From the NCBI GenBank assembly GCA_947371865.1, contig CANBRH010000033.1, positions 1-10,362 on the forward strand: a stretch of 10,362 nucleotides of DNA, given 5' to 3'. This document shows, piece after piece, positions 1 through 8,418 of this stretch (the first letter of the stretch is position 1; each line of letters opens with the position of its first letter). The stretch comes from Actinomycetota bacterium (GTDB taxonomy: Bacteria > Actinomycetota > Actinomycetes > Nanopelagicales > Nanopelagicaceae). A model generated the notes under the pieces. It was not told the origin of the DNA and searched no databases. It saw nothing but the letters and a program-made list of their open reading frames with translations. A program made the translations under genes and the position numbers.

Positions 1-1902
1 GAATTCGCTCAGCCAAAGAATCCAAACCTCACTGGCGAGCTGAAGAAGCGCGACGAACTTCGTAACGTCGCCATCATCGCTCACGTTGACCATGGCAAGA
101 CCACTCTCGTTGATGCCATGTTGTGGCAATCCGGCGCTTTTGCTGCCTACAAAGAGCAAGGCGAAGGCAAAGACCGCGTTATGGATTCAATGGATCTCGA
201 GCGCGAAAAAGGAATTACGATTTTGGCCAAGAACACCGCAGTCAAGCGGGGTAACCAGATCGTTAACATTATTGATACACCAGGCCACGCAGACTTCGGT
301 GGCGAAGTAGAGCGTGGACTTGAAATGGTCGACGGCGTGATTTTGCTCGTCGATGCATCCGAAGGACCACTTCCTCAAACACGTTTCGTTTTGCGTAAGG
401 CGCTGCAAAAGAATTTGCCAGTTATTTTGGTCATTAACAAGGTCGACCGCCCCGACTCTCGAATTGCTGAAGTTGTCGATGAGGCTTACGAACTTTTCCT
501 TGATCTCGATGCCAACGAACGCCAAATTGAATTTCCCATCGTTTATGCATCAGCCAAAGCTGGCCGCGCTTCGTTGGCTCGTCCAGAAAATGGCGAAATG
601 CCAGATCACGAGAACCTCGACATTCTCTTTGAAACGATCTTCAAAACCATTCCGGCGCCTACGTATCACGAAGGTGCGCCGCTACAAGCTCACGTCACCA
701 ACTTGGACTCCTCGCCCTACCTAGGACGTTTGGCTCTCTGCCGCGTTCGCGAAGGTGTCATCAAAAAGGGCCAAATGGCTCTTTGGATGAAGACTGACGG
801 GACTACCGAACGCGTCAAGATTTCCGAACTTTTGATTACCGAAGGCCTAGAGCGCGTACCTGCACTTGAGGCTGGACCTGGTGACATCATCGCCGTGGCT
901 GGTATCGAAACCATCACTTTGGGTGAAACCTTGGCTGATCCGGAGACCCCATTCGCATTGCCTTTGATCACCGTTGATGAGCCCAGTATTTCTATGACCG
1001 TCGGTATCAACACCTCGCCACTTGCTGGCCAGAGCGGTACCAAGCTGACGGCACGTCTGGTCAAGAACCGTCTTGACGCCGAGCTCGTCGGTAACGTTTC
1101 CTTGCGTGTTCTCAATACCGATCGTCCAGATACGTGGGAAGTTCAAGGTCGAGGCGAACTTCAACTTGCAGTTCTCGTTGAAATCATGCGCCGTGAAGGT
1201 TTTGAATTAACGGTCGGCAAGCCACAGGTTGTTACCAAGATGGTAGATGGCAAGTTGCACGAGCCAATGGAACGTCTCACCATTGATGCACCAGAAGATT
1301 ATCTCGGCGTTATTACTCAACTTATGGCGTTGCGTAAGGGTCGCATGGAGCAAATGGTTAACCACGGTACTGGCTGGATCCGTTTGGATTACAAGGTTCC
1401 TTCTCGTGGACTTATTGGTTTCCGTACCGAATTCCTGACCGAAACTCGCGGAACTGGTCTTTTGCACCACGTCTTCGATGGCTACGAAGCTTGGCATGGC
1501 GAAATTCGCACCCGCCAATCCGGTTCATTGGTCTCAGATCGTCGCGGTGTCGTTACCTCCTATGCTCTCTTTACTTTGCAAGAGCGTGGCAGCATCTTCG
1601 TTGAAGTCGGTGCCGAGGTTTATGAAGGCATGGTTGTGGGCGAAAATGCTCGGCCAGAAGATATGGATGTCAACGCAGTTCGTGAAAAGAAACTCACCAA
1701 CATGCGTTCTGCTGGTGCGGACGAACTCGAACGTTTGATTCCACCAAAGATCTTGAACATGGAACAAGCTTTGGAATATTGCCGCGAAGATGAGTGCATT
1801 GAAGTCACCCCATCCTTAGTGCGTGTTCGCAAGGTGGTCTTTGACCAGAACGAGCGCGCTCGCAGCGCCGCGCGTACCAAGAAGGCTAACCTCAACGCTT
1901 AA
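1..1902 (+). CDS. typA: TypA/BipA translational GTPase, 5' end outside window
   Basis: This is a ribosome-associated GTPase of the EF-G/LepA superfamily, known in other bacteria for roles in 50S assembly and in growth under stress or cold. The open frame runs from base 1 with no stop, giving 633 visible residues. There is no ATG, GTG or TTG before the P-loop, so the true start lies upstream. Numbering from the first visible codon, the G domain shows G1 AHVDHGKT (27-34), G2 REKGITI with Thr73, G3 DTPGH (92-96), G4 NKVD (146-149) and G5 SAK (184-186). The beta-barrel and EF-G-like C-terminal domains follow, and the protein ends in a basic tail rich in Arg, Lys and Ala. At least 17 residues precede the usual 'DELRNVAII' beginning, so the N-terminus appears longer than typical for the family. 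It is probably a housekeeping gene unrelated to the repair genes that follow. The family call is secure. Confidence 0.96.
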   Translation, partial: EFAQPKNPNLTGELKKRDELRNVAIIAHVDHGKTTLVDAMLWQSGAFAAYKEQGEGKDRVMDSMDLEREKGITILAKNTAVKRGNQIVNIIDTPGHADFGGEVERGLEMVDGVILLVDASEGPLPQTRFVLRKALQKNLPVILVINKVDRPDSRIAEVVDEAYELFLDLDANERQIEFPIVYASAKAGRASLARPENGEMPDHENLDILFETIFKTIPAPTYHEGAPLQAHVTNLDSSPYLGRLALCRVREGVIKKGQMALWMKTDGTTERVKISELLITEGLERVPALEAGPGDIIAVAGIETITLGETLADPETPFALPLITVDEPSISMTVGINTSPLAGQSGTKLTARLVKNRLDAELVGNVSLRVLNTDRPDTWEVQGRGELQLAVLVEIMRREGFELTVGKPQVVTKMVDGKLHEPMERLTIDAPEDYLGVITQLMALRKGRMEQMVNHGTGWIRLDYKVPSRGLIGFRTEFLTETRGTGLLHHVFDGYEAWHGEIRTRQSGSLVSDRRGVVTSYALFTLQERGSIFVEVGAEVYEGMVVGENARPEDMDVNAVREKKLTNMRSAGADELERLIPPKILNMEQALEYCREDECIEVTPSLVRVRKVVFDQNERARSAARTKKANLNA

Positions 1903-1948
1903 TCTCTAGATCCAAGGTTTTGTCAGACCAATTGGGTTAGATAGAGCC
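1903..1948 (+). promoter_or_regulatory. typA-adnA gap with a weak promoter-like stretch
   Basis: This 46-base gap must hold any separate promoter for adnA. It contains TTGTCA (1920-1925), one mismatch from a -35 consensus, and TTAGATA (1937-1943), a poor -10-like stretch ending about 6 bases before the adnA ATG. The spacing between the two (about 12 bases) is too short for a normal sigma-70 promoter, so they do not form a convincing pair. An 8-base palindrome CCAATTGG (1928-1935) sits between them. There is no purine-rich Shine-Dalgarno of note, no hairpin with a T-run, and no LexA-type box. Read-through from typA is equally possible. Confidence 0.25.
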
Positions 1949-4900
1949 ATGGCCAAAACTGAGCGAGAACTTCGCTTAGTTCGGCGTTCTCTGGCTCAGC
2001 CAGACCTCCTCCTCAACCCGGAGCAAACGGCCGTTCTCGCCAGCACCGAATCTAGATTGCTGGTCGTCGGCGCACCCGGTACTGGAAAAACTACAACCTT
2101 GGTCGCTTCGGCCATTGCCCGTATTCAATCGGGTCTGGATCCCGAATCCATCTTGATATTGACCTACGGACGAGAACGCGCATCTGATATTCGCGATCGC
2201 ATTGCGCTCTCGGCCCATACCACCACAGCCGAACCTATTGCCCGCACGTTCCACTCTCTAGCTTTTTCTATCATTAATCAGGGTGATCATGCGGATGCCT
2301 TTAAATACGTTCTCATTTCCGGTGCCGAACAAGATTTGGCTATCCGCCAACTTTTGCAGACTGATATCACTCGCACTGGTATCGATTGGCATCCAGACCT
2401 TCTGGAGGCGCTCTCCACTCGTGGCTTTGCGCGTGAGATTCGCGATCTCATTTTGCGCGCCACCGAGCGTGGATACTCACCCGATCAATTGGTCGATCGC
2501 GGTCAGCAATTAGGTGAGCCCTACTGGAAAGGAGCTGCGCATTTCTGGCATCAATACAACCAAGCCATGGATATGCGGGCGCTCTCCGTTTCTGGCAATC
2601 CGTTACGCATTGATCCCAGCGCGTTAATTACGACTGCAATTACGCATCTGCATCGCAATCCCAAACTTTTGGAAAGTTACCGCCGTCGCTTCACCACCAT
2701 TTACGTTGATGAATTTCAGGAGAGTGATGCCTCCCAACGCCAACTCCTTGAACTTCTCTCCAGCGATCGCGTAACTCTCTTCGCCGATCCTGATTCGGCG
2801 GTGGGAAGATTTCGCGGCGCAGATCCCGAAGGTGTTCAAACTTTCATCGAAAAGTTCAACTACAGCATATTGCCATTGCATCTCGTCGAACGCAGCTCCC
2901 AAAAAATCACCGAACTCGCCAGCGAAATCGGCTCGGTTTTTCGAAAGAGTTCACTTCAGGTAGTTCGCAAGATTTCACTTGATCGACTATCGCGTGCACA
3001 TCAGCCAGATCGCGACATCGCGGTTGCCAAATGTAAAAGCCCCAGCGATTGTGCCAATTACATCGCACATGCTTTCCGGTCCGCGCACTTGCGCGATGGG
3101 CTGCCGTGGTCGGAAATGGCTGTCATCGTGCGCTCTCCGGGCGTTCAGGTTGCCGCTCTACAGCGCGCCTTTGCTATCAATGGAATTCCCACCAGTATTT
3201 CAACAGATGCGCTAGCGCTAGCTGACAATCCTGCGATTCGGCCCATCCTGCTTATTGCACAAATCGCTTTGGGTGAGATCGACCTTGCACCTAAAAATTG
3301 GGCGATCATCGAAGAAGTTCTTTTCTCCGAATTCGGTGGTACCGATCCACTCGAACTTCGCCAGATCCGATTACAACTTGCCCGGCTTCGCACTGATGAT
3401 GACCAGCGCACAGTTACTGAAATGATGATTGCGATTCTTAAAAGTTCTTCGACTGACCTTGCACTTGAACTTCCCGAAAATCAGATTCAATCTTTGGTTC
3501 GCATTCGATCCCTTATTCAAGGGGCACGGAAATCTGCCAAAACTACCAACAGCGTCACAGATGTTCTCTGGTCCATCTGGAGCAACGCCACTAATTATTC
3601 GGGCGAGAAAATTTCTTCCGCGTGGCGCACACGAGCCATCAATGGCGGCAACAAAGGCGCGCTAGCCGATCGTGACCTCGATGCCGTCATGGAACTCTTT
3701 GAAGCCGCTCGGCGATTTACCGAGCGACTTCCAAATTCCGATCCCGCCAGTTTTATCGACCAACTCATGGGCGAGCAAATTTTGGGCGACACTATTACTG
3801 CTCGCGGGCAACGCGATAATGTCGTCAGCATTTTGACGGTTCATTCAGCCAAAGGACTCGAATGGGAGTTTGTCGCATTGGCAGGAATGCAGGAAGGAAG
3901 TTGGCCCAATCTGCGTCAACGCGGATCCCTCCTCGGAAGCGAGCGTCTGGTTGAAGCTGATCGCTCTCAAGTTGAAGCCGCCGCCGAAATTAAAGCCATC
4001 GCTGCAAATGCTCTTATTGAAGACGAGCGCCGGCTGTTGCATATTGCTATCACTCGTGCCAAATCCGGGTTAATTGTCACTGCCTTCCAAGAGGAGGAGA
4101 GTGAACCGTCGGCTTACTTCCACGAAATTGCTGAACTTGTTCTGGGCGAAGATGCTGGCAACGAACTTTTGCTGGAATTACCCAGATCGCTGACGACCCA
4201 ATCCCTAGTCGCCGCACTTCGGGCCGACTTAATGAAGGGCGAGGAGCCCCTGATAACAGCAGGTTTATTGCGTACTCTGGCCGATTCTGGCGTCTCCGCA
4301 GCCAATCCCGATCATTGGTTGGGTGTTACTTCTATCAGTTCCAGCAATCCAGTCGTTGCCGAAGGTGAAGATATTCGCACCTCGCCCAGCAACCTTCAAA
4401 GTTTCTCCGAATGTGGTGTGAAGTGGTTTCTCGAGCGAAGTGGCGGCCGCGATGAGGATTCCACGGCACAAGTTCTCGGTTCAGCAGTTCACTATTTGGC
4501 CGCCCAACTCGCTAGCGATGCTTCTCTTTCGCTCGATGATCTCACTCAAAAGTTGAAGAGCGCCTGGAATCTCATCGATTCAACTACTGGCTGGCAAAAG
4601 GATTATGAATTTGCAAGTGCCTCGGAAATTCTCACCAAGTTCTACAAATGGCACAACGAAGTTGCTCGAGAACGAACTCTCAAAGCTGCGGAAGCCACTT
4701 TTGAAGTCAAAATCGGTCGGGTCATTCTCAGCGGAAGCGTCGATCGCCTCGAGCTAACTTCCGATGGCAAAATCTTCATTGCCGATCTCAAGACCGGAAA
4801 TTCCAGTGTTACTGGAAAAGAAGCCCTCACACACAAGCAACTTGCTGGCTATCAGTTGGCTGCTCTGGAAGGTGGATTTGTTAAAGATGTAGATACATCT

Positions 4901-5128
4901 GAAACCGCCGGCGCCGAACTTGTTTTCTTGGGGGGTACTTCTCAATCTGCCTCGGTCAAAACCCAATATGCACTTGAACATGAAACTTTGAAGGCCGAAG
5001 TGCTAGCGATGGCCGAAGGGATGTCCGGGAATACTTTTATAGCCACGATTAACAAGCGCTGCCGAACGTGCGCAGTGAAATCAAGTTGTCCGATTCAATC
5101 CCAAGGTAAGTCGGTGATTGAGCCGTGA
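1949..5128 (+). CDS. adnA: AdnA-type helicase-nuclease subunit with Fe-S cluster motif
   Basis: This is the probable AdnA subunit of the actinobacterial AdnAB complex, which unwinds and resects double-strand breaks for recombination. It has 1059 residues, matching the size of mycobacterial AdnA. The N-terminal SF1A motor has Walker A GAPGTGKT (41-48), Walker B DEFQ (254-257), motif V TVHSAKGLEWE (630-640) and motif VI HIAITRAK (698-705). Motif III is degenerate: ADPDSAVGRFRGA lacks the usual Gln and the Ile-Tyr pair. The C-terminal RecB-like PD-(D/E)XK nuclease shows His848, Asp932, DLK (946-948) and QLAGY (964-968). Cys822, Cys1038, Cys1041 and Cys1047 give the C...Cx2Cx5C pattern of the AddB/AdnA Fe-S cluster, which decides AdnA over AdnB. 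The ATG is the only in-frame start near the region, with no clear ribosome site. The gene overlaps adnB by four bases, implying one transcript and stoichiometric synthesis of the two partners. Confidence 0.92.
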   Translation: MAKTERELRLVRRSLAQPDLLLNPEQTAVLASTESRLLVVGAPGTGKTTTLVASAIARIQSGLDPESILILTYGRERASDIRDRIALSAHTTTAEPIARTFHSLAFSIINQGDHADAFKYVLISGAEQDLAIRQLLQTDITRTGIDWHPDLLEALSTRGFAREIRDLILRATERGYSPDQLVDRGQQLGEPYWKGAAHFWHQYNQAMDMRALSVSGNPLRIDPSALITTAITHLHRNPKLLESYRRRFTTIYVDEFQESDASQRQLLELLSSDRVTLFADPDSAVGRFRGADPEGVQTFIEKFNYSILPLHLVERSSQKITELASEIGSVFRKSSLQVVRKISLDRLSRAHQPDRDIAVAKCKSPSDCANYIAHAFRSAHLRDGLPWSEMAVIVRSPGVQVAALQRAFAINGIPTSISTDALALADNPAIRPILLIAQIALGEIDLAPKNWAIIEEVLFSEFGGTDPLELRQIRLQLARLRTDDDQRTVTEMMIAILKSSSTDLALELPENQIQSLVRIRSLIQGARKSAKTTNSVTDVLWSIWSNATNYSGEKISSAWRTRAINGGNKGALADRDLDAVMELFEAARRFTERLPNSDPASFIDQLMGEQILGDTITARGQRDNVVSILTVHSAKGLEWEFVALAGMQEGSWPNLRQRGSLLGSERLVEADRSQVEAAAEIKAIAANALIEDERRLLHIAITRAKSGLIVTAFQEEESEPSAYFHEIAELVLGEDAGNELLLELPRSLTTQSLVAALRADLMKGEEPLITAGLLRTLADSGVSAANPDHWLGVTSISSSNPVVAEGEDIRTSPSNLQSFSECGVKWFLERSGGRDEDSTAQVLGSAVHYLAAQLASDASLSLDDLTQKLKSAWNLIDSTTGWQKDYEFASASEILTKFYKWHNEVARERTLKAAEATFEVKIGRVILSGSVDRLELTSDGKIFIADLKTGNSSVTGKEALTHKQLAGYQLAALEGGFVKDVDTSETAGAELVFLGGTSQSASVKTQYALEHETLKAEVLAMAEGMSGNTFIATINKRCRTCAVKSSCPIQSQGKSVIEP
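5125..5128 (+). other. GTGA stop-start overlap of adnA and adnB
   Basis: The four bases GTGA hold the GTG start of adnB (5125-5127) and the TGA stop of adnA (5126-5128). Such overlaps are typical of translational coupling by terminating ribosomes. They fit genes for the two halves of a 1:1 heterodimer. A modest AAGG at 5103-5106 is too far upstream to be a good Shine-Dalgarno on its own. Confidence 0.85.
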
Positions 5129-8100
5129 GTACATACAAATACGATGCCAAGGCTCTTTTTGCACTCTTGCAACAGGAAGAGGCTAAAAAAGATTCTCACA
5201 AACGAGATTCAATTTATATACCCACTGACGAACAAATAGCCATCATCGAAGCCGATCCATTTTCACCGGCGGTAGTTATCGCTGGTGCCGGTTCGGGAAA
5301 GACCGAAACTATGGGCGCCCGCGTACTCTGGTTGGTGGCAAACGGCATCGTCCGTCCCGACGAGATCTTGGGTCTTACCTTCACTCGCAAAGCCGCTGGC
5401 GAGCTCTCGATCCGAATTCGCAAACGTTTACGCCTACTTCAGCGTGCAGGTCTGGTGCCACCTACCTCCGGTGGCGGCAAACTCGATCTCACGTTGCCGG
5501 TCTATACGTATCACTCGTATGCCGGTCGAGTTCTCTCCGAACATTCCATCCGATTGGGCATAGATACTGATTCGCAACCCATCGGAGAGGCTGCAAATTG
5601 GCAGATCGCTAATGAAATCGTCGCTGATTTTTCCGAACCCGAATTTGAGATAACACATTCAGCAAAGACTCTCGTTTCGAACTTATTAAGCCTCTCGGGC
5701 CAGATTGGTGAACACGGTAAAACCACCGAAGAAGTTCGGCAATATTGCTTTGAGATGTTGCGCAAGTACGAATCTATTTCCAGTGCCAAATCAAATGGCG
5801 ATGTTGACAAAGCCATCGCTACCTTGCAAGAGCGGATCGTTCTCCTCAAGATGGTTGATCAATTACAGGAGTATCGAAAAACTAACGGCGCCCTCTCCTT
5901 CAACGACCAGATGAGCATTGCCGCCACACTTGTTGAGCGATTTCCTGATATAGGTCAGCAAGAGCGGGGAAAGTACAAAGTTGTCCTGCTGGATGAATAT
6001 CAAGATACTTCTTACAGCCAAGTCAGATTTCTCTCCCACCTCTTTGGCGAGGGACACTCAGTTACCGCGGTTGGCGATCCCAATCAAGCGATTTACGGTT
6101 GGCGCAGTGCCAGCCCAGAAACCTTGGGAACATTCGGCCAACGCTTTCCGCGCAAAGATAAAGCCCCCGTTCCGGTCTACAAATTGCTCACAACTTGGCG
6201 CAATGACCGGCAGATATTGACTCTTGCTAATCTCGTTATAGATCGCATTGCCGAAAGCCAAACTGTGCGTGCCGACGTCGATCGGCTCGCGCTACGGCCT
6301 AAGGCCGGTCCCGGTCATATAAGCGCAATGGGATTACTCACCCAAGCTGAGGAAGCTGCTTACATCGCCGATCAATTTACCGAGTTATGGAACGCTCCGG
6401 AACGGCAAGAACTCGACCCCGAGAAGAGATCAACCTTTGCCGTACTAGTTCGCAGCCGAAGTCAGATTGCAGATATTGAAGAAGCGCTCCGCGACCGTGG
6501 AATCCCTGTTGAAGTATTGGGATTAGGTGGATTAATCCACATCCCCGAAATCGCTGATGTTATTGCGTTACTGCGGGTTTTAACTTTCCCTGGCGCTGGG
6601 ACGGCGATGATCCGTCTGCTTACGGGACCTCGATTGGCTCTGGGTCCTAGCGATCTTTCCGCACTTGGTTCTTATGCCAGATCACTTAATCGCGATCACC
6701 AGAGTTCTCGAGCAAAGACGATCGAGTCAGTCCTGGAGTTAGGGGATCCCGCAACGGCTGAAACTGAGGACTTTCCCACCGGTTCGATTATCGAAGCGCT
6801 GGAAAGTTTGGATGATATTGATCCCTCCCATGCTCGTCGATTCTCGAAGGCCGGCCTTGAACGCATCGTCACATTCTCACGTCAACTCAAGATCTTGCGC
6901 AGATCCATGAGCGGTTCGATAACCGATTGCATCACCGAAGCCGAACAATTCCTCGGGCTAGATGTTGAAGTACTAGTTCGTGACGGTTGGCAAAATGGTC
7001 GCATCCATCTCGACAAATTTATTGACGAAGCTTCCAAGTTTGCTCGCAGTGGCGCCACTCTCTCCACCTTTTTGGATTGGCTTGATGTCGTCGATAAATC
7101 CGAAGATGGATTGAAGCCAACCAATATCGAAGTCAATCGCGGCGCTGTACAAATTCTTACCGTTCATCACTCCAAGGGAGCCGAATGGGATGTAGTAGCG
7201 ATCCCTGGGTTGGCATTAACCAACTTTCCTTCCAGCGGAAAGACATCCGATATTTGGACCAGGAATTCTGGTTCACTTCCCACGGCACTCCGTGGAGATC
7301 GAGATCAAATTCCCGATCTGGTTTTTCCAGATGTTGAAGGTGGCCCAACTGCTGTTGAAGTACGTAAGGCATTAGAGGCATTTGATGAATTATGGAAAGT
7401 GAAACGGCGTGAAGAAGAGCTCCGTCTGGCCTATGTTGCCTTCACTCGGGCTAAGAACCATCTCTTCTGTACCACCTCGTGGTTTCGCGAGGGTGACAAA
7501 GCTGTTGAACATAGCGAGCTCTTCATTTTGGCCCAAGAACTCTCGACTGTTTTCAACCCTGAGATTGAATTCGTGAAGGAAGAGAAGCCAACTGAACTCA
7601 ATCCTAAAAAAGAGAGGCCCAAAACTGGCTCTTGGCCGCGCCCTAGTGCTCGTGCTGAACTCATCGCTCAATCAGCCGAAATTGTCCGCAGCGTCCAACC
7701 GCTGGATCCAGTTGCTGTAGCTGCGGCGACTGAAAATATCAGCGCTGCTGGCAGGTCTTACGCGCTTGATGCCGCCGCCCTGATCGAGGAGATTCGCCTT
7801 CGTCAATTGCCTGCCACGGTCTATCTACCAGCGCGAATGTCGGTGTCGACCTTGCTTACCCTTTCGCAAAACCCAGCCGAACTCGCTCTCTCGATTAGAC
7901 GCCCCATGCCTGGACATATCGATCTCTACGCCCGACGTGGCACCGAATTTCACGCCTGGCTCGAGCGCCGCTTTAACTCCGGACGTATTTGGGAAGATGA
8001 TGAACTTGATCCCGATTACGTTCCAACTCACGATGAGATACCGCTGCAAGAGTTACAACAAAAGTGGCTGGCCAGTGTTTGGGCCGATCGTCAACCTCAC

Positions 8101-8418
8101 GAAGTGGAAGTTCCCTTCGAAACTGTTGTGGCGGGTGTGTTGCTTCGGGGGCGCATTGACGCTGTCTACCGCGATGGTGAGAGATATGAAATTATCGATT
8201 GGAAAACAGGGAGAGAAAAACAGGGCGATGATCTCGAGATTGCCGCGATCCAGTTGGCCATGTATCGATTGGCCTATTCAGTTCAACACGGAATCGATCT
8301 CGCACAGATCAGCGCGGCGTTTTATTATGTCGGCAGCGATCAAACAGTTCGCCCAGCAGATCTTTATGATCTTGAACAAATCACCGCGATTATCTCTGGG
8401 GTGGACTCCTCCAGTTAA
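5125..8418 (+). CDS. adnB: AdnB-type helicase-nuclease subunit, lead motor
   Basis: This is the partner of AdnA. In mycobacteria AdnB supplies the dominant ATPase that tracks on the 3' strand, while both subunits carry nucleases. It has 1097 residues, the usual AdnB length. The SF1A motor is fully canonical: Q-motif Gln37, Walker A GAGSGKT (54-60), Walker B LLDEYQDT (288-295), motif III GDPNQAIYGWR (317-327), motif IV TTWRND (356-361), motif V TVHHSKGAEWD (679-689) and motif VI YVAFTRAK (770-777). The C-terminal PD-(D/E)XK nuclease has His943, Asp1012 in GRID, DWKTG (1025-1029) and QLAMY (1043-1047), so it is predicted to be active. No Cys cluster is present, unlike AdnA. The GTG start is chosen because it overlaps the adnA stop and lies a normal distance before the Q-motif. 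The 3' end meets an opposing gene with a four-base overlap. UvrD/PcrA alone is excluded by the nuclease domain. Confidence 0.93.
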   Translation: MSTYKYDAKALFALLQQEEAKKDSHKRDSIYIPTDEQIAIIEADPFSPAVVIAGAGSGKTETMGARVLWLVANGIVRPDEILGLTFTRKAAGELSIRIRKRLRLLQRAGLVPPTSGGGKLDLTLPVYTYHSYAGRVLSEHSIRLGIDTDSQPIGEAANWQIANEIVADFSEPEFEITHSAKTLVSNLLSLSGQIGEHGKTTEEVRQYCFEMLRKYESISSAKSNGDVDKAIATLQERIVLLKMVDQLQEYRKTNGALSFNDQMSIAATLVERFPDIGQQERGKYKVVLLDEYQDTSYSQVRFLSHLFGEGHSVTAVGDPNQAIYGWRSASPETLGTFGQRFPRKDKAPVPVYKLLTTWRNDRQILTLANLVIDRIAESQTVRADVDRLALRPKAGPGHISAMGLLTQAEEAAYIADQFTELWNAPERQELDPEKRSTFAVLVRSRSQIADIEEALRDRGIPVEVLGLGGLIHIPEIADVIALLRVLTFPGAGTAMIRLLTGPRLALGPSDLSALGSYARSLNRDHQSSRAKTIESVLELGDPATAETEDFPTGSIIEALESLDDIDPSHARRFSKAGLERIVTFSRQLKILRRSMSGSITDCITEAEQFLGLDVEVLVRDGWQNGRIHLDKFIDEASKFARSGATLSTFLDWLDVVDKSEDGLKPTNIEVNRGAVQILTVHHSKGAEWDVVAIPGLALTNFPSSGKTSDIWTRNSGSLPTALRGDRDQIPDLVFPDVEGGPTAVEVRKALEAFDELWKVKRREEELRLAYVAFTRAKNHLFCTTSWFREGDKAVEHSELFILAQELSTVFNPEIEFVKEEKPTELNPKKERPKTGSWPRPSARAELIAQSAEIVRSVQPLDPVAVAAATENISAAGRSYALDAAALIEEIRLRQLPATVYLPARMSVSTLLTLSQNPAELALSIRRPMPGHIDLYARRGTEFHAWLERRFNSGRIWEDDELDPDYVPTHDEIPLQELQQKWLASVWADRQPHEVEVPFETVVAGVLLRGRIDAVYRDGERYEIIDWKTGREKQGDDLEIAAIQLAMYRLAYSVQHGIDLAQISAAFYYVGSDQTVRPADLYDLEQITAIISGVDSSS
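8415..8418. other. Shared TTAA stop of convergent genes
   Basis: TTAA is its own reverse complement. Bases 8416-8418 read TAA and stop adnB on the + strand. Bases 8417-8415 read TAA on the other strand and stop the EEP gene. The two genes therefore end inside each other with no spacer, and no intergenic terminator can exist between them. Any transcription stop must lie in the opposite coding sequence. Confidence 0.95.

Noticed and set aside
1..6. EcoRI site GAATTC exactly at the window start, suggesting a clone end
   Set aside because: GAATTC recurs several times within the window (for example 1429-1434 and 3183-3188), so its place at base 1 may be chance.
1903..1948. SOS/LexA operator before adnA
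   Set aside because: I looked for the actinobacterial TCGAAC-N4-GTTCGA pattern in the gap and found nothing resembling it. CCAATTGG alone is not evidence.
2193..2770. Two GCGATCGC octamers (2193-2200 and 2763-2770), the HIP1 motif of cyanobacteria
   Set aside because: I saw only two, both in coding sequence, and the gene content is actinobacterial.
3211..3222. Perfect 12-base palindrome GCTAGCGCTAGC
   Set aside because: It lies inside adnA in frame and encodes an Ala-Leu-Ala-Leu run in the helicase domain. There are no flanking repeats or other copies to suggest a site.
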